A stretch of 64,000 nt of DNA from Pontibacter fetidus (GCF_010119545.1 NZ_JAAEAA010000006.1:62001-126000); one strand, 5' to 3'; shown: positions 17,455 through 27,556, numbered from the stretch's first letter. The notes: generated by a model not told the origin, from the sequence alone. A program made the numbers and translations.

Positions 17455-18792
17455 ATGGAGATCATGGTAGGTTTTGCCGCATTTTTAACCGGAGTTATAG
17501 TTGCTTTTCTGGCCCTGAAAGGTAAGCTGAACGCCTTACAACAAACTATAAATCAGTCTGCGGTTACGCAGGGTGTTTTAGAAGGACAAGCGAAATTGAA
17601 AGCTGATGAAGCGGAGCAATTAAAAGCCCAACTGCGCGAAAACCAGACCGAAATACTGGACCTGACCAACGCGCTCACCAAAGCCGAAACCGACTACGAT
17701 TACCTGAACCAGCGCCTGCAGGAGCAAAATAAGGAACTGGAACAACTCCGTGAAAAATTCCTGCAGCAGTTCCAGAGCATCTCCAACCAGGTGCTGATGA
17801 ACAACGCCGAGCATTTCAAAAAAGCCTCTGCCGAAAACCTGGAGCAAATTCTCTCGCCGCTAAAAGAGCGCATTAAAGAATTTGAAGCCAAAGTAGATGC
17901 TACCTATGAAAAATCGCTGAAAGAAAGTGTATCCCTGAAAGAGCAGATTACGCAGCTGGCTTCGCTTAACCAGCAAATGAGCCAGGATGCCCTGAACCTG
18001 ACCAAAGCTCTGAAAGGTGAAAGTAAAACACAGGGTAACTGGGGTGAATACCTGTTGGAAAGCCTTTTGGAGAAATCCGGGTTGCGCAAAGGTTTGCATT
18101 ATGAGCGCGAAGAAGTACGCCAGAACGACGAAAGCAAAGTATACCGTCCGGATGTAATTATTCACCTGCCCGATAGCAAACACCTGATTATTGACTCTAA
18201 GCTTTCGCTAGTAGCTTATGAGGCCTATTGCAGCTGTGAAGACGATAGTCAATTGGAAGTATACCTGCGTAGCCACATTAACTCAATCCGTTCACACTTC
18301 CGCGACCTGAGCGGCAAGAATTACCACAGGCTGAGCGGCATTAATTCCCCGGATTTTGTGATGATGTACATCCCGATTGAGCCTGCTTTTAACCTGGCCC
18401 TGCAACACGACCATGACCTGTTTACCGATGCCTTTGAAAAGAACATTGTACTGGTAACTACCTCTACCCTTTTGGCAACATTGCGCACTGTAGCCGGCGT
18501 GTGGCGTCAGGAAGACCAGAAACGCAACGTGCTGAAAATTGCAGAAGAAAGCGGTAAACTATACGATAAATTTGTAGGCTTCGTAGACGACCTGAAACTG
18601 ATCGGCAAGCATATGGAAAGCAGCCAAAGCGCATACAACTCCGCCATGAATAAGCTAACCGAAGGCAAAGGCAACCTGATACGAAGAGTTGAAATACTAA
18701 AAGAGCTTGGCGCCAAAACCAGCAAGAATATAGACGAAAGCCTGTTACTGGAGGCCCAAGCAACCGAAGAAAATCAGGAAGTAAATCTATAG
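17455..18792 (+). CDS. rmuC: RmuC-family DNA recombination protein
   Basis: A 445-residue protein with one N-terminal membrane helix (about 3-22), a long coiled coil (about 25-110) and then the RmuC domain. The domain shows GNWGEYLLESLLEKSGL, YRPDVIIHLPDSKHLIIDSKLSL and FVMMYIPIEPAFNLAL, the nuclease-like core that limits inversions at short inverted repeats. Such a protein is of interest in a genome with abundant short palindromes, but that link is inference. A TACCTTTA box lies 6 bases upstream of the ATG. Confidence 0.9.
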   Translation: MEIMVGFAAFLTGVIVAFLALKGKLNALQQTINQSAVTQGVLEGQAKLKADEAEQLKAQLRENQTEILDLTNALTKAETDYDYLNQRLQEQNKELEQLREKFLQQFQSISNQVLMNNAEHFKKASAENLEQILSPLKERIKEFEAKVDATYEKSLKESVSLKEQITQLASLNQQMSQDALNLTKALKGESKTQGNWGEYLLESLLEKSGLRKGLHYEREEVRQNDESKVYRPDVIIHLPDSKHLIIDSKLSLVAYEAYCSCEDDSQLEVYLRSHINSIRSHFRDLSGKNYHRLSGINSPDFVMMYIPIEPAFNLALQHDHDLFTDAFEKNIVLVTTSTLLATLRTVAGVWRQEDQKRNVLKIAEESGKLYDKFVGFVDDLKLIGKHMESSQSAYNSAMNKLTEGKGNLIRRVEILKELGAKTSKNIDESLLLEAQATEENQEVNL

Positions 18793-19269
18793 TTTCTGGT
18801 ATTAAGTTAACTCCCTAACCCCTCCTCTGAGGGGAATATTCTCTAGCTATAGTTTAGCCAGGCACTAATAATTTTTAGTTTGGCTAGCATATAAACCATA
18901 TAAACTATAGGTTTCCCACTTTTCAGATCTCTAACTAGAAGTTTGATTCCAATTAATTCTATCTTGTCTCTACCGCAGGTTTTAAACTTGAGGTTTGATA
19001 TGGCGTTTAGTTTGTAACTCAACTGTGCCAGAGGCCTAACTATAGTTCGTCACGAACGAAGACGCGCGCCATAGATACGCTTTCATACTATAGCTTATAG
19101 TTCAGCAATAAACTACGGCGCCAGAGCGTAAACTATAAGCTACAAACTTATCCCCCTCCTCGTAGGGGTTAGGGATGGGTTAACTTAATACCAACTACAA
19201 CCTTACAACTCCGCTATTGCTAATGCATCACGAAACAAGTATCTTAGTAAGATAACCACAACACACCTT
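18793..19269. other. Intergenic region without a gene, with short G/C hairpins
   Basis: No coding frame is convincing. Two related short inverted motifs flank it: CCCCTCCTCTGAGGGG near 18817 and CCCCCTCCTCGTAGGGG near 19152. Both resemble the CCCCTTTGAAGGGGG hairpins of the composite repeats. CTATAG motifs are frequent. The promoter of the M2 peptidase gene must lie at the right end but was not recognised. Confidence 0.5.
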
Positions 19270-21096
19270 ATGAAAAAAATCATTTTAACCGGCTTAACAG
19301 CTGCCATACTCTTCTCCTGCTCTAGTCAGAAATCGGAGACAGCGGAAAACACCACAACCACTGAACTGACGTCGGAGCAACAGGAGGCCCAGGCTTTCCT
19401 GGACGAATATTCTAAAACATTCCAGGACCTGTATACCAAATCGGCGGAAGCGGAATGGGCATCGAACACAAAAATTGTGGAAGGAGACTCTACCAACGCT
19501 GTTGCCACCCGCAAAGCCAACGAAGCTTTTGCAGCCTTTACTGGTAGCGTTGAGAATATAGAGAAAGCTAAAAAATACCTGGAGCAAAAGGACAAGTTAA
19601 CCGACATACAGGTAAAACAGCTGGATGCTATACTTTATGCGGCAGCCAATAACCCTCAAACAGTGCCTGATGTAGTAAAAGCCCGAATCAAAGCCGAAAC
19701 CGAGCAAACCGAAAAACTATATGGTTTCGATTACCGCTTAAATGGCAAATCTGTTACCACCAACGACATCGACAACATCCTGAAAACGGAGAACGATGTT
19801 AAGAAACGCCTTGCCGCCTGGAACGCGAGTAAAGAAGTGGGTCCCGGCCTTAAAACCGGCCTGCTGAAGCTGCGCGACCTGCGAAACAAAACTGTTCAGA
19901 ACCTGGGCTACGACGATTATTTTACCTACCAGGCCTCTGACTATGGCATGACGCGCCCGGAAATGATGGCGATGATGGAGAAAATTAACCAGGAACTGAT
20001 GCCCTTGTACCGCGAGTTGCACACTTATGCCCGTTACGAGCTTGCTAAAAAGTATGGTGTAAAACAAGTGCCTGATTACCTGCCTGCCCACTGGCTTCCT
20101 AACCGCTGGGGACAGGACTGGAGCCCGATGGTAGAAGTAAAAGGCATAGACCTTGATGGTGCTCTGAAAGCCAAAGGCGACAAGTGGCTGGTAGAGCAGG
20201 CGGAACGATTTTATGTAAGCCTTGGCTTTGATGAGTTACCGGAATCGTTTTACACGAAATCGAGCTTGTACCCGCTACCGCCAAATGCCAACTATAAAAA
20301 GAACAACCACGCCTCGGCCTGGCACATGGACCTGGATAAAGACGTGCGCAGCCTGATGAGTGTTGAGCCTAACTCGGAATGGTACGAAACCACGCACCAC
20401 GAACTGGGCCATATTTACTATTACATGACCTATACCAACCCGGATGTGCCGGTATTGCTTCGCGGTGGCGCTAACCGTGCGTACCATGAGGCAATTGGTA
20501 GTTTGATGGGCCTTGCTGCAATGCAGAAACCATTCCTGGCTGAGTTGCAGTTGATAGACAAGAACACCCAAACCGACGAAGTACAAACCTTACTAAAAGA
20601 AGCGTTGAGCTACGTAACGTTTATACCGTTTGCATCGGGCGTAATGAGCGAGTGGGAACACGACTTTTATGCTAAAAACCTGCCTGCTGACCAACTGAAC
20701 AAACGCTGGTGGGAGCTTGCCAAAAAGTACCAGGGCATGGTGCCGCCAACCGAGCGCGGCGAAAACTACCTGGATGCAGCAACTAAAACTCACATTAACG
20801 ACGACGCAGCGCAGTACTACGACTATGCTTTGTCTTATGTGATTCTGTTCCAGTTGCACGACCACATTGCCAAAAACATCCTGAAGCAGGACCCGCACGC
20901 TACCAACTATTATGGGAACAAAGAAGTTGGAAAGTTCCTGCACGATATTATGTATCCAGGCGCTTCGGCAGACTGGCGTAAGATGCTGAAGGATAAGACA
21001 GGAGAAGAGCTAAGCGCAAGAGCGATGGTGGCCTACTTCCAGCCATTGATGGATTATCTGAAACAGCAGAACAAAGGCCGCAAGTACACTATTTAA
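19270..21096 (+). CDS. M2-family (ACE-like) zinc peptidyl-dipeptidase, lipoprotein
   Basis: A 608-residue enzyme with a lipoprotein signal peptide (MKKIILTGLTAAILFSC; acylated Cys17), so probably facing the periplasm or the surface. The zinc motif HELGH spans residues 377-381, followed by the third ligand in AYHEAIGSLMGLA. The length and overall layout match bacterial angiotensin-converting-enzyme homologues, which release C-terminal dipeptides. Gene flanked by the 18.8-19.3 kb gap and a strong terminator, so it is monocistronic. The physiological substrate is unknown; general peptide scavenging is likely. Confidence 0.9.
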   Translation: MKKIILTGLTAAILFSCSSQKSETAENTTTTELTSEQQEAQAFLDEYSKTFQDLYTKSAEAEWASNTKIVEGDSTNAVATRKANEAFAAFTGSVENIEKAKKYLEQKDKLTDIQVKQLDAILYAAANNPQTVPDVVKARIKAETEQTEKLYGFDYRLNGKSVTTNDIDNILKTENDVKKRLAAWNASKEVGPGLKTGLLKLRDLRNKTVQNLGYDDYFTYQASDYGMTRPEMMAMMEKINQELMPLYRELHTYARYELAKKYGVKQVPDYLPAHWLPNRWGQDWSPMVEVKGIDLDGALKAKGDKWLVEQAERFYVSLGFDELPESFYTKSSLYPLPPNANYKKNNHASAWHMDLDKDVRSLMSVEPNSEWYETTHHELGHIYYYMTYTNPDVPVLLRGGANRAYHEAIGSLMGLAAMQKPFLAELQLIDKNTQTDEVQTLLKEALSYVTFIPFASGVMSEWEHDFYAKNLPADQLNKRWWELAKKYQGMVPPTERGENYLDAATKTHINDDAAQYYDYALSYVILFQLHDHIAKNILKQDPHATNYYGNKEVGKFLHDIMYPGASADWRKMLKDKTGEELSARAMVAYFQPLMDYLKQQNKGRKYTI

Positions 21097-21140
21097 GGTA
21101 ATTATGAATGCTGAACTATGAACTATAGTTTGGCAAAAGA

Positions 21141-21176
21141 AAAAAGCAGCGACGGAGATTTCTGTCGCTGCTTTTT
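21141..21176 (+). terminator. Bidirectional terminator between M2 peptidase and pirin genes
   Basis: A 13-bp perfect stem (AAAAAGCAGCGAC with GTCGCTGCTTTTT), 10-base loop, with A-run before and T-run after. Confidence 0.85.
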
Positions 21177-21221
21177 TTTATAGTTTACTTGGAGTACGAT
21201 AGCAACACACTATCCTATTCG

Positions 21222-21941
21222 CTAATAATTTGCTTCTACGGCGGGCACATCCACTAGTATAAACGACGCTTTAGATGCTGCATGGAACGTGATCATTTCC
21301 TGGTCTTCTAATCTTAACTGGTCATTTTGTTCCAGTTCTACACCATTCACGAGCAGGGTACCATCCAATACATACACCAGATTCTTGCGAAGCTTAAAAG
21401 TCTGGTAATTTAAATCCTTGCCCTGGCTAAAGTTACCGTAAAAAATAGTAGAATTAGAATTGATGAACACCACATCTTCCAGCACTTTCTGACCAGTTAC
21501 CAAAGGTACCAACTCATCTTTGGTATCCATAAAATCTATCTTAAGGTGCTCATACGAGGGTGCAAGGCCACGCTTATTTGGCAAAAACCATAGTTGCAAT
21601 AAATGAACCTCGGCATCAGACCGGTTTGCTTCCGAATGTGTAATGCCTGTGCCCGATGTCATGCGTTGTACTTCTCCGGCATGTATCACCAGTTCGTTAC
21701 CCAGGTTATCGGTATGTGTTAGTTCTCCATCCAGCACTATCGTTACAATTTCCATCTCGGTGTGCGGGTGTGTCGGGAAGCCAGAGTTAGCACTTACGTA
21801 ATCATCGTTAAATACCCGCAACGGACCAAACTGCACATTACCCGGATCGTAGTAATCAGCAAAGGAGAAAAGGTAATTGGAGCGGAGCCAGTCTCCGGTT
21901 TTAGCTTCGTGGCGCTCGGTTGCGCTTATCTGTCTTATCAT
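21222..21941 (-). CDS. Pirin-family protein (YhhW-like bicupin)
   Basis: A 239-residue bicupin. The N-terminal cupin carries the pirin metal-binding motif: HPHTEMEIVT gives two His and the region before it is FGPLRVFNDDYV, and GTGITHSEANRS gives the later His and Glu. YhhW-type pirins have quercetin 2,3-dioxygenase activity in vitro and others act as redox-linked transcription cofactors; the true role is unresolved. Monocistronic, convergent with the M2 peptidase gene. Confidence 0.9.
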   Translation of the reverse strand: MIRQISATERHEAKTGDWLRSNYLFSFADYYDPGNVQFGPLRVFNDDYVSANSGFPTHPHTEMEIVTIVLDGELTHTDNLGNELVIHAGEVQRMTSGTGITHSEANRSDAEVHLLQLWFLPNKRGLAPSYEHLKIDFMDTKDELVPLVTGQKVLEDVVFINSNSTIFYGNFSQGKDLNYQTFKLRKNLVYVLDGTLLVNGVELEQNDQLRLEDQEMITFHAASKASFILVDVPAVEANY

Positions 21942-22064
21942 GATACTGCTATAAGTATAGGTTTAGCATATTACACACTGTTTACTTACTGTTAGCCTTT
22001 ACGCATATTTACACTTAGTTGTTAAAAATGCTCTATTTTGGTTATCTTATGCTTAGCAAATAAA

Positions 22065-22094
22065 AAACCCTGCACACAAACATGTGCAGGGTTT
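22065..22094 (-). terminator. Terminator of the XRE/S24 regulator gene
   Basis: A 12-bp stem (AAACCCTGCACA with TGTGCAGGGTTT), 6-base loop. On the minus strand it is followed by a T-run. Confidence 0.85.
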
Positions 22095-22118
22095 ATAAAA
22101 GTCAATAGTTCGATTATA

Positions 22119-22889
22119 TTAATCTACCTTCTTTAGCTTTTGCATTTCCTTTTGCAGGTCTAAAACTATAGATGATAACTTATCAAGCGAAAGGTCAGCA
22201 ATCGGGAACGTAGAACTGATATATGATTTAGCTTCCCAGATTTCCAGAATATCTTCCACATGAAGCTCGTACGGGGAATACACAGGGTTATCGGAGTGCA
22301 GGCGAAGTACGGCTGTATTTTCCAGCTTATTGTAAATGCGCTTAAACACCACACCCTCTTTCTGGCTAACTATAATACAAGGTGTGCCATCCTTTATAGT
22401 TTTCCAATCCTCAATGTAACGGCCAACTATAACAGTACCTGATGTAATGGGCAGCATTGAGTCGCCGCTAATCTCAAAAGCCCGGAAAGTACCACTGGTA
22501 CCCAGCATTGGCAACTTAAAACGAGGAAGCTCTTCTATAAATTCAGGGTCGGCATACCCGTTCAGGTAGCCGGCGCTTGCTTTTAAAGGTACCAATTCGA
22601 TATTTTCCTTATCATCACCATCAACAGTAATCGCCAATACACGCAGTTTACCGCCTTCAGTATTGGTTGCATTACCTTTTGCTTTCTGTGTACTAAGGTC
22701 TATGGTTATAAGGTCATCAAGTGTGATACCGAACAGCGTGGCAATATTTACCAAAGTGCTCAGTTTAGGCTCAGCCCTCCCCTCTTCGTAAGCCCCCACC
22801 AGCGACCGTTTAATATCAAGCTTCTCGGCAAGTTGTGCCTGTGTGTAGCCAGCCTGTTTTCTGAGATATCTTAAATTAGATGTTACCAT
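22119..22889 (-). CDS. XRE-type transcriptional regulator with S24/LexA-like C-terminal domain
   Basis: A 256-residue protein. The N-terminal helix-turn-helix (about 4-60: YTQAQLAEKLDIKRSLVGAYE) is joined to an S24 peptidase-like domain (about 100-230). The domain has the catalytic Ser144 in SGDSMLP and Lys183 in VVFKRIY, the LexA-type Ser-Lys dyad. An Ala106-Gly107 pair lies 37 residues before Ser144, near where LexA-type repressors cut themselves, so autocleavage is possible. The C-terminus is a helical extension. No SOS-type partner gene is nearby; its targets are unknown. Confidence 0.85.
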   Translation of the reverse strand: MVTSNLRYLRKQAGYTQAQLAEKLDIKRSLVGAYEEGRAEPKLSTLVNIATLFGITLDDLITIDLSTQKAKGNATNTEGGKLRVLAITVDGDDKENIELVPLKASAGYLNGYADPEFIEELPRFKLPMLGTSGTFRAFEISGDSMLPITSGTVIVGRYIEDWKTIKDGTPCIIVSQKEGVVFKRIYNKLENTAVLRLHSDNPVYSPYELHVEDILEIWEAKSYISSTFPIADLSLDKLSSIVLDLQKEMQKLKKVD

Positions 22890-23420
22890 GTCTGTAGTTA
22901 TGCCAAAGTTGTTAGCTTAAAATCTGCTTATATTAGATATACGAGCAAAAGAAAAGTAAATATAAGAAGACTTTATTTAATTTACTAACAATATTAGCAA
23001 ATATATAATTCTGCACTTTTACAAGTATAACAATTCTTTAAATTGTTGTGGTGTTATGAAGATTTTATTCAAAATTAACCATTTACTTCATTTTGTTATA
23101 CTTATTCTTTGTAAAGTGTGTAACTATTATTTTGAAATCACCTCACTACAATCCTATATTTACAACTCAAACAAACCCATTACTGCACTGTTAATCAGTG
23201 ATTAACAAACTTAATGCAATTTGCTTTATATTAAATAATGCATATATTTAAATTTTAAGCATAATTAAAAACTTTAGAAAAATACAACCTCTTATAGTTT
23301 GAATATATAAATTTTTAAAAACCTTCAGGTATTGAACTTTATAAAGAAGGCCGCAGTTACGTATCAAATTACAAAAGGTTACAAATAGGAATTTTAACTT
23401 TTAGCCAAAACAAGTTTAAG
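22890..23420. other. AT-rich intergenic region without a gene
   Basis: About 530 bases of strongly AT-rich sequence between the divergent XRE/S24 and subtilisin-like genes. No frame is convincing and CTATAG motifs are nearly absent, unlike in most other gaps. It is probably a regulatory region for both genes; no clear TTTG/TAnnTTTG pair was found. Confidence 0.5.
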
Positions 23421-24812
23421 ATGAATTACGCATTCAAGAAAGCCTTATCGTTGGCTTTTCTGGCTTCTGCTGTCACCCTGACAAGCTGCCAGAAAGAAGA
23501 TTTAATGGAAGAGCAGTTTGACCAAGCCACTGCTACCTTTTCTGAAATTAAAAGCCAGCCCATTGAAGGACAGTACATTGTAGTAATGAAGCACTCTGGT
23601 GCCACCGCTACAGCTACCAGAAACAACGGCCTCAATGCACGCGATCGTCAGAACATCAGAAGCATTCGTCAGCGACTGATTGAGGAAATCAGCATTGAAC
23701 CTGCTTCAGTAAAAGAAACCTTTGATGGAGCCATTAATGGTTTTGCTGCCAAGCTATCGAAAGAGCAACTTGAAAAGCTAAAGTCAAACCCTGAGGTTGC
23801 TCATATAGAGCAGGACAGAATTATTTCGCTTACCAGGCCATCTGCTTTGAGCAAAAAGACTGACACCAACCTCTTTAAATCAAAAGGTGGAAAGAAGCCA
23901 ACCACTTCGCCAACTGAGCCAGCCCCGGAACCAACTCCTGAGCCAACCCCAACCGAACCGGTACCTACAGAGCCAGTTCCAACTGAACCTACCCCGGTTG
24001 TAACAGAACCAACTCCTACTACCAGAAACTATAACACAATTACTCCGCTTGCAGGTGAACTTGTTCCCTGGAATGTTGCCCGCGTGGGATATGGCGATGG
24101 TACCGGCAAAACTGCCTGGATCATTGACTCTGGTATCGATACTGACCACCCGGACCTGAATATAGATCTGGCCAGAAGCACTTCGTTTATTTATGGTGTA
24201 ACGTCTGTTGAAGATGGTTATGGCCACGGAACAGTAGTTGCCGGTATAATTGCAGCTAAAAATAACGGTACAGGTATGATAGGCGTTGCATCAGGTGCTA
24301 CTGTTGTTGCCCTGCGCGTTTTTGATGATGCTGGTAAAGGCACTATCTCACGAGCTATATCAGCGGTTAACTATGTAATTAATGTAGGTGCAGCTGGCGA
24401 TGTGGTTAACATGAGCCTTGGTGGTGGCATATCTTCAACCCTGGATAATGCCGTTAAAACTGCAGCAGCAAAAGGAATCATGTTCGCGATTGCTTCTGGT
24501 AACAGCGGAACAGATTGTGTAAACAACTCTCCTGCCCGTGTAGATGCAACAAACGTTTACACTGTTACAGCAATGGACCGTTACGATCGTTTTGGAACCT
24601 TCTCAAACTATGGCACGCCTGTAGACTTCTCAGCGCCTGGTGTAAATGTAACCAGCACAGTTAGAGGCGGCGGTATCAGCCAGTACGAAACAGGCACTTC
24701 ATTTGCAGCACCACACGTAGCAGGTATTTTATTACTGCAAGGCAAAGTTAACACTAACGGTACCGTTACCGGCGATGTGGATGCTAACCCGGATGCTATC
24801 GCCATACTATAG
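23421..24812 (+). CDS. S8-family (subtilisin-like) serine peptidase, lipoprotein
   Basis: A 463-residue preproenzyme. It has a lipoprotein signal (lipobox LTSC, Cys23), an inhibitor I9-type propeptide (about 45-140, with GQYIVVMK and FAAKLSKEQLEKLKSNPEVAHIEQD) and then a Pro/Thr/Glu-rich spacer of about 45 residues with PTEPVPTEP repeats. The catalytic domain (about 205-463) carries Asp236 (IIDSGIDTDHPDL), His269 (GHGTVVAG) and Ser427 (GTSFAAPHVAG). The product is probably tethered at the surface or periplasm, with the spacer acting as a stalk. Monocistronic. Confidence 0.93.
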   Translation: MNYAFKKALSLAFLASAVTLTSCQKEDLMEEQFDQATATFSEIKSQPIEGQYIVVMKHSGATATATRNNGLNARDRQNIRSIRQRLIEEISIEPASVKETFDGAINGFAAKLSKEQLEKLKSNPEVAHIEQDRIISLTRPSALSKKTDTNLFKSKGGKKPTTSPTEPAPEPTPEPTPTEPVPTEPVPTEPTPVVTEPTPTTRNYNTITPLAGELVPWNVARVGYGDGTGKTAWIIDSGIDTDHPDLNIDLARSTSFIYGVTSVEDGYGHGTVVAGIIAAKNNGTGMIGVASGATVVALRVFDDAGKGTISRAISAVNYVINVGAAGDVVNMSLGGGISSTLDNAVKTAAAKGIMFAIASGNSGTDCVNNSPARVDATNVYTVTAMDRYDRFGTFSNYGTPVDFSAPGVNVTSTVRGGGISQYETGTSFAAPHVAGILLLQGKVNTNGTVTGDVDANPDAIAIL

Positions 24813-24838
24813 TAACAGAACAAGAACTAAAGCATAAT

Positions 24839-24870
24839 AAAAATGCCGGCCCTGATAGGCCGGCATTTTT
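24839..24870 (+). terminator. Bidirectional terminator between S8 peptidase and recQ
   Basis: A 13-bp perfect stem (AAAAATGCCGGCC with GGCCGGCATTTTT), 6-base loop. Confidence 0.85.
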
Positions 24871-24889
24871 ATTTTATAGTTAATACTTT

Positions 24890-27016
24890 CTATACTTCTG
24901 TTTTAAACAGGGAGATGGCTAAGCGAATTTTATGATACTCGTATTGTTCTCCCAGGGCTTCGTACAAGTCTTTTAGTTTAGCATCGGGGCCTAAACTGGC
25001 GATGGCTTTTCGTATCTCAGTAAACTCCTTTTTAGTTATAAACCTGTTCAGATCAACTTCATAACCTTGTTCATATAAAGTGGCTAAATGCGAGTATATA
25101 GTTACCGGATTAAGGTTACGTTGCCTGGCTATCTGCTCAGGGTTATTGCCGGCTTTGTAGGCTTCGTAAGTTACCAGGTGCGTTGCGCCTTTCAGTTTAT
25201 TGCCTTTATCCTGCTCCTCGGTCATAAAGCTGATGATCTCATTCACAAAATCATAGCCATAACGCTCATACTTCAGAGAGCCAACCCCGGAAATAGCCAG
25301 CATGGCAATCCGGTTAGTTGGTTTCTCAGCAGACATTTCCTGCAAGGTACTGTCCGTAAAAATAACGTAAGGCGGCACCCCGTACTCATCAGCCATTTTC
25401 TTACGCAAGGTTCTAAGCCTTTCAAACAACGCATCCTGAACAACTTCTTTTTTAGGTCTTGCCTTGCGCACCTCTTCTGTAGGCTGTTTAACTTCATCAA
25501 ACTTAACAAGCTGCACTTTTCTGCCTTCAAATAAAACCTGACGGCTTTGCTCTGTCAGTTTCAGGGCATACTTCTGATCATAGGCCAGTTCAACCAGGCC
25601 GGCATTCAGCATTTGGTGCAGGTAACGCTGCCAGTCCATTGTACTTATTTCGCGGCCGGCCCCATAGGTTTTAATCCTGTCATAGCCACCCTCCAGCACC
25701 TGTGCATTTCGGGAACCCCGCAACACATCAATCAGCAACCCCATGTTTACCTGCTCCTGGGTGCGGGCTATAGCCGAAAGTGCTTTTTGTACCAGTAGCG
25801 TACCATCAAAAGAAGTTGGCGGATTACGGCATATATCACAGTTGCCACAGTCTTTGTGCATGGTTTCGCCGAAGTATTGCAGCAGTATTCGGCGGCGGCA
25901 AATAGTGGCTTCGGCATATTGTTGCATGCGGTCCAGTTTTACCAGTTGCAGTTCCAGTTGTTTTTCGCTGCCCTCCGTTAGCATGCTGCGCATACTCATC
26001 ACATCGGCATAACTATAAAACAGCAATGCATCAGATGCGGCGCCATCACGACCGGCACGGCCAATTTCCTGGTAATAGCCTTCTATATTTTTAGGCAGGT
26101 TATAGTGTATCACCCACCGCACATTCGACTTATCAATTCCCATCCCGAATGCTACTGTAGCACAAACGATTTGCACGTCATCTTTCAGGAAATCTTCCTG
26201 TGCTTTGGCACGTTGTTGGGCATTCATGCCGGCATGGTAACAGGTGGCTTTAAAACCGTTTTTCTTCAGCTTATCCGCAATTGCTTCGGTACCCTTACGG
26301 CTCAAACAATAAATAATACCCGGTTGCCCGTGGTGCCGCTCCAAAAACTCCGTAATTTTATTCAGCCTGTCACGCCCAGGCTTTACCATCAGGTTAATGT
26401 TTGGCCTGTCAAAAGAGGCAACAAAAACCTGTGGGTCACGGAGTGATAACTGGTCCTGTATATCTTTTTGGGTAAGTTTGTCGGCGGTAGCGGTAAGCGC
26501 TACCATGGGCGTTTGCGGAAACTGCTGTTTCAGTATTCTAAGCTGGGTATATTCCGGTCGGAAATCGTGTCCCCATGCCGAGATACAGTGTGCTTCATCT
26601 ACAGCAAACAGGGAAACCTGTATCCGCTTCAGGAAATTCAGAAACCCGGATGACAACAGCTTTTCAGGAGAAACATACAGCAGTTTAAGTTCACCGGCCA
26701 GGCAGGCATTCTCTACCTGATACTGCGCTTCAGCAGATAAAGAACTATTAAGAAAGGCAGCTTTTATTCCGTTTTCAAGCAAGGCCTCTACCTGGTCTTT
26801 CATTAACGCAATAAGCGGCGAAATAACTATAGTTATACCCGGCATTACAACGGCTGGCACTTGGTAGCAGACAGATTTTCCGCCTCCGGTCGGCATCAGC
26901 ACTACCACATCTTCACGGTTCAGGACGCGGGAGATGATCTGCTCCTGCATCGGTCTGAAATTATCGTAACCAAAGTATAATTTTAGCGCCTCACGCGCCT
27001 CCCTGATCTGCATCAT
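24890..27016 (-). CDS. recQ: ATP-dependent DNA helicase RecQ
   Basis: A 3'-5' DNA helicase of 708 residues from the ATG at 27016 (an upstream GTG at 27034 would add six). Walker A is in LMPTGGGKSVCYQ and the RecQ DEAH box with its aromatic-rich loop in VDEAHCISAWGHDFRPEY. The RQC zinc site has cysteines in CRRRILLQYFG and CGNCDIC. A winged helix follows, then an HRDC domain (about 525-600) and a C-terminal helix-turn-helix extension (NPEQIARQRNLNPVTIYSHL) common in Bacteroidota RecQ. It acts in recombination and replication-fork repair. Monocistronic. Confidence 0.95.
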   Translation of the reverse strand: MMQIREAREALKLYFGYDNFRPMQEQIISRVLNREDVVVLMPTGGGKSVCYQVPAVVMPGITIVISPLIALMKDQVEALLENGIKAAFLNSSLSAEAQYQVENACLAGELKLLYVSPEKLLSSGFLNFLKRIQVSLFAVDEAHCISAWGHDFRPEYTQLRILKQQFPQTPMVALTATADKLTQKDIQDQLSLRDPQVFVASFDRPNINLMVKPGRDRLNKITEFLERHHGQPGIIYCLSRKGTEAIADKLKKNGFKATCYHAGMNAQQRAKAQEDFLKDDVQIVCATVAFGMGIDKSNVRWVIHYNLPKNIEGYYQEIGRAGRDGAASDALLFYSYADVMSMRSMLTEGSEKQLELQLVKLDRMQQYAEATICRRRILLQYFGETMHKDCGNCDICRNPPTSFDGTLLVQKALSAIARTQEQVNMGLLIDVLRGSRNAQVLEGGYDRIKTYGAGREISTMDWQRYLHQMLNAGLVELAYDQKYALKLTEQSRQVLFEGRKVQLVKFDEVKQPTEEVRKARPKKEVVQDALFERLRTLRKKMADEYGVPPYVIFTDSTLQEMSAEKPTNRIAMLAISGVGSLKYERYGYDFVNEIISFMTEEQDKGNKLKGATHLVTYEAYKAGNNPEQIARQRNLNPVTIYSHLATLYEQGYEVDLNRFITKKEFTEIRKAIASLGPDAKLKDLYEALGEQYEYHKIRLAISLFKTEV

Positions 27017-27175
27017 AATCCTGTTTAGAGCCACAAACTATAGTTGCAGCACTTTCTCTCCTTACCCAAAGATAAGACTATTTTAGCCATGGGAACAGTG
27101 CAGGCTAAACCATAGTTTCATAACCCTCAGAATATCAACACGTAGTTTGATAGATAACTTCTAAAATAAAAAACT

Positions 27176-27508
27176 ATGAAATCTGAGAGAACAAACAACC
27201 TGGAGCATGTACTTATAAAGTGTATCACAGCCTGTGAAACCTGCGCAACTATGTGTCTTCAGGAAGATGATGTAAAAATGATGGCCCGCTGCATTATGCT
27301 GGACCGGGATTGTGCCGACATCTGTACGCTTACGGCCCGTTTTGTTGCCCGTAATTCAGAGCATGCCAAACACGTTATGAAAGAGTGCATTGAAATTTGT
27401 AAAATGTGTGCAGACGAGTGCTCTAAACATAGTCACGAACATTGCCAGAAATGTGCCGAAGCCTGCCGCGAATGCGCCGATGCCTGTTCGCAATGGATGA
27501 ATGGCTAA
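27176..27508 (+). CDS. Cys-rich four-helix-bundle copper-storage-like protein (DUF326)
   Basis: A 110-residue protein with 16 Cys arranged mainly as CxxxC and CxxC pairs along helices (CITACETCATMC, CIEICKMCADEC, CQKCAEACRECADAC). This matches the DUF326/Csp family, whose members line a four-helix bundle with Cys and hold many Cu(I) ions. There is no signal peptide, so it would be a cytoplasmic Csp3-like form. No copper exporter or CueR-like regulator is adjacent. Monocistronic, followed by a terminator. Confidence 0.88.
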   Translation: MKSERTNNLEHVLIKCITACETCATMCLQEDDVKMMARCIMLDRDCADICTLTARFVARNSEHAKHVMKECIEICKMCADECSKHSHEHCQKCAEACRECADACSQWMNG

Positions 27509-27528
27509 CACATTACATATAAATAAAA

Positions 27529-27556
27529 ACGGGGCAGGATTTAACTCCTGCCCCGT
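27529..27556 (+). terminator. Terminator between convergent genes
   Basis: An 11-bp stem (ACGGGGCAGGA with TCCTGCCCCGT), 6-base loop, flanked by an A-run on the left and a short T-rich tract on the right; serves both strands. Confidence 0.8.
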
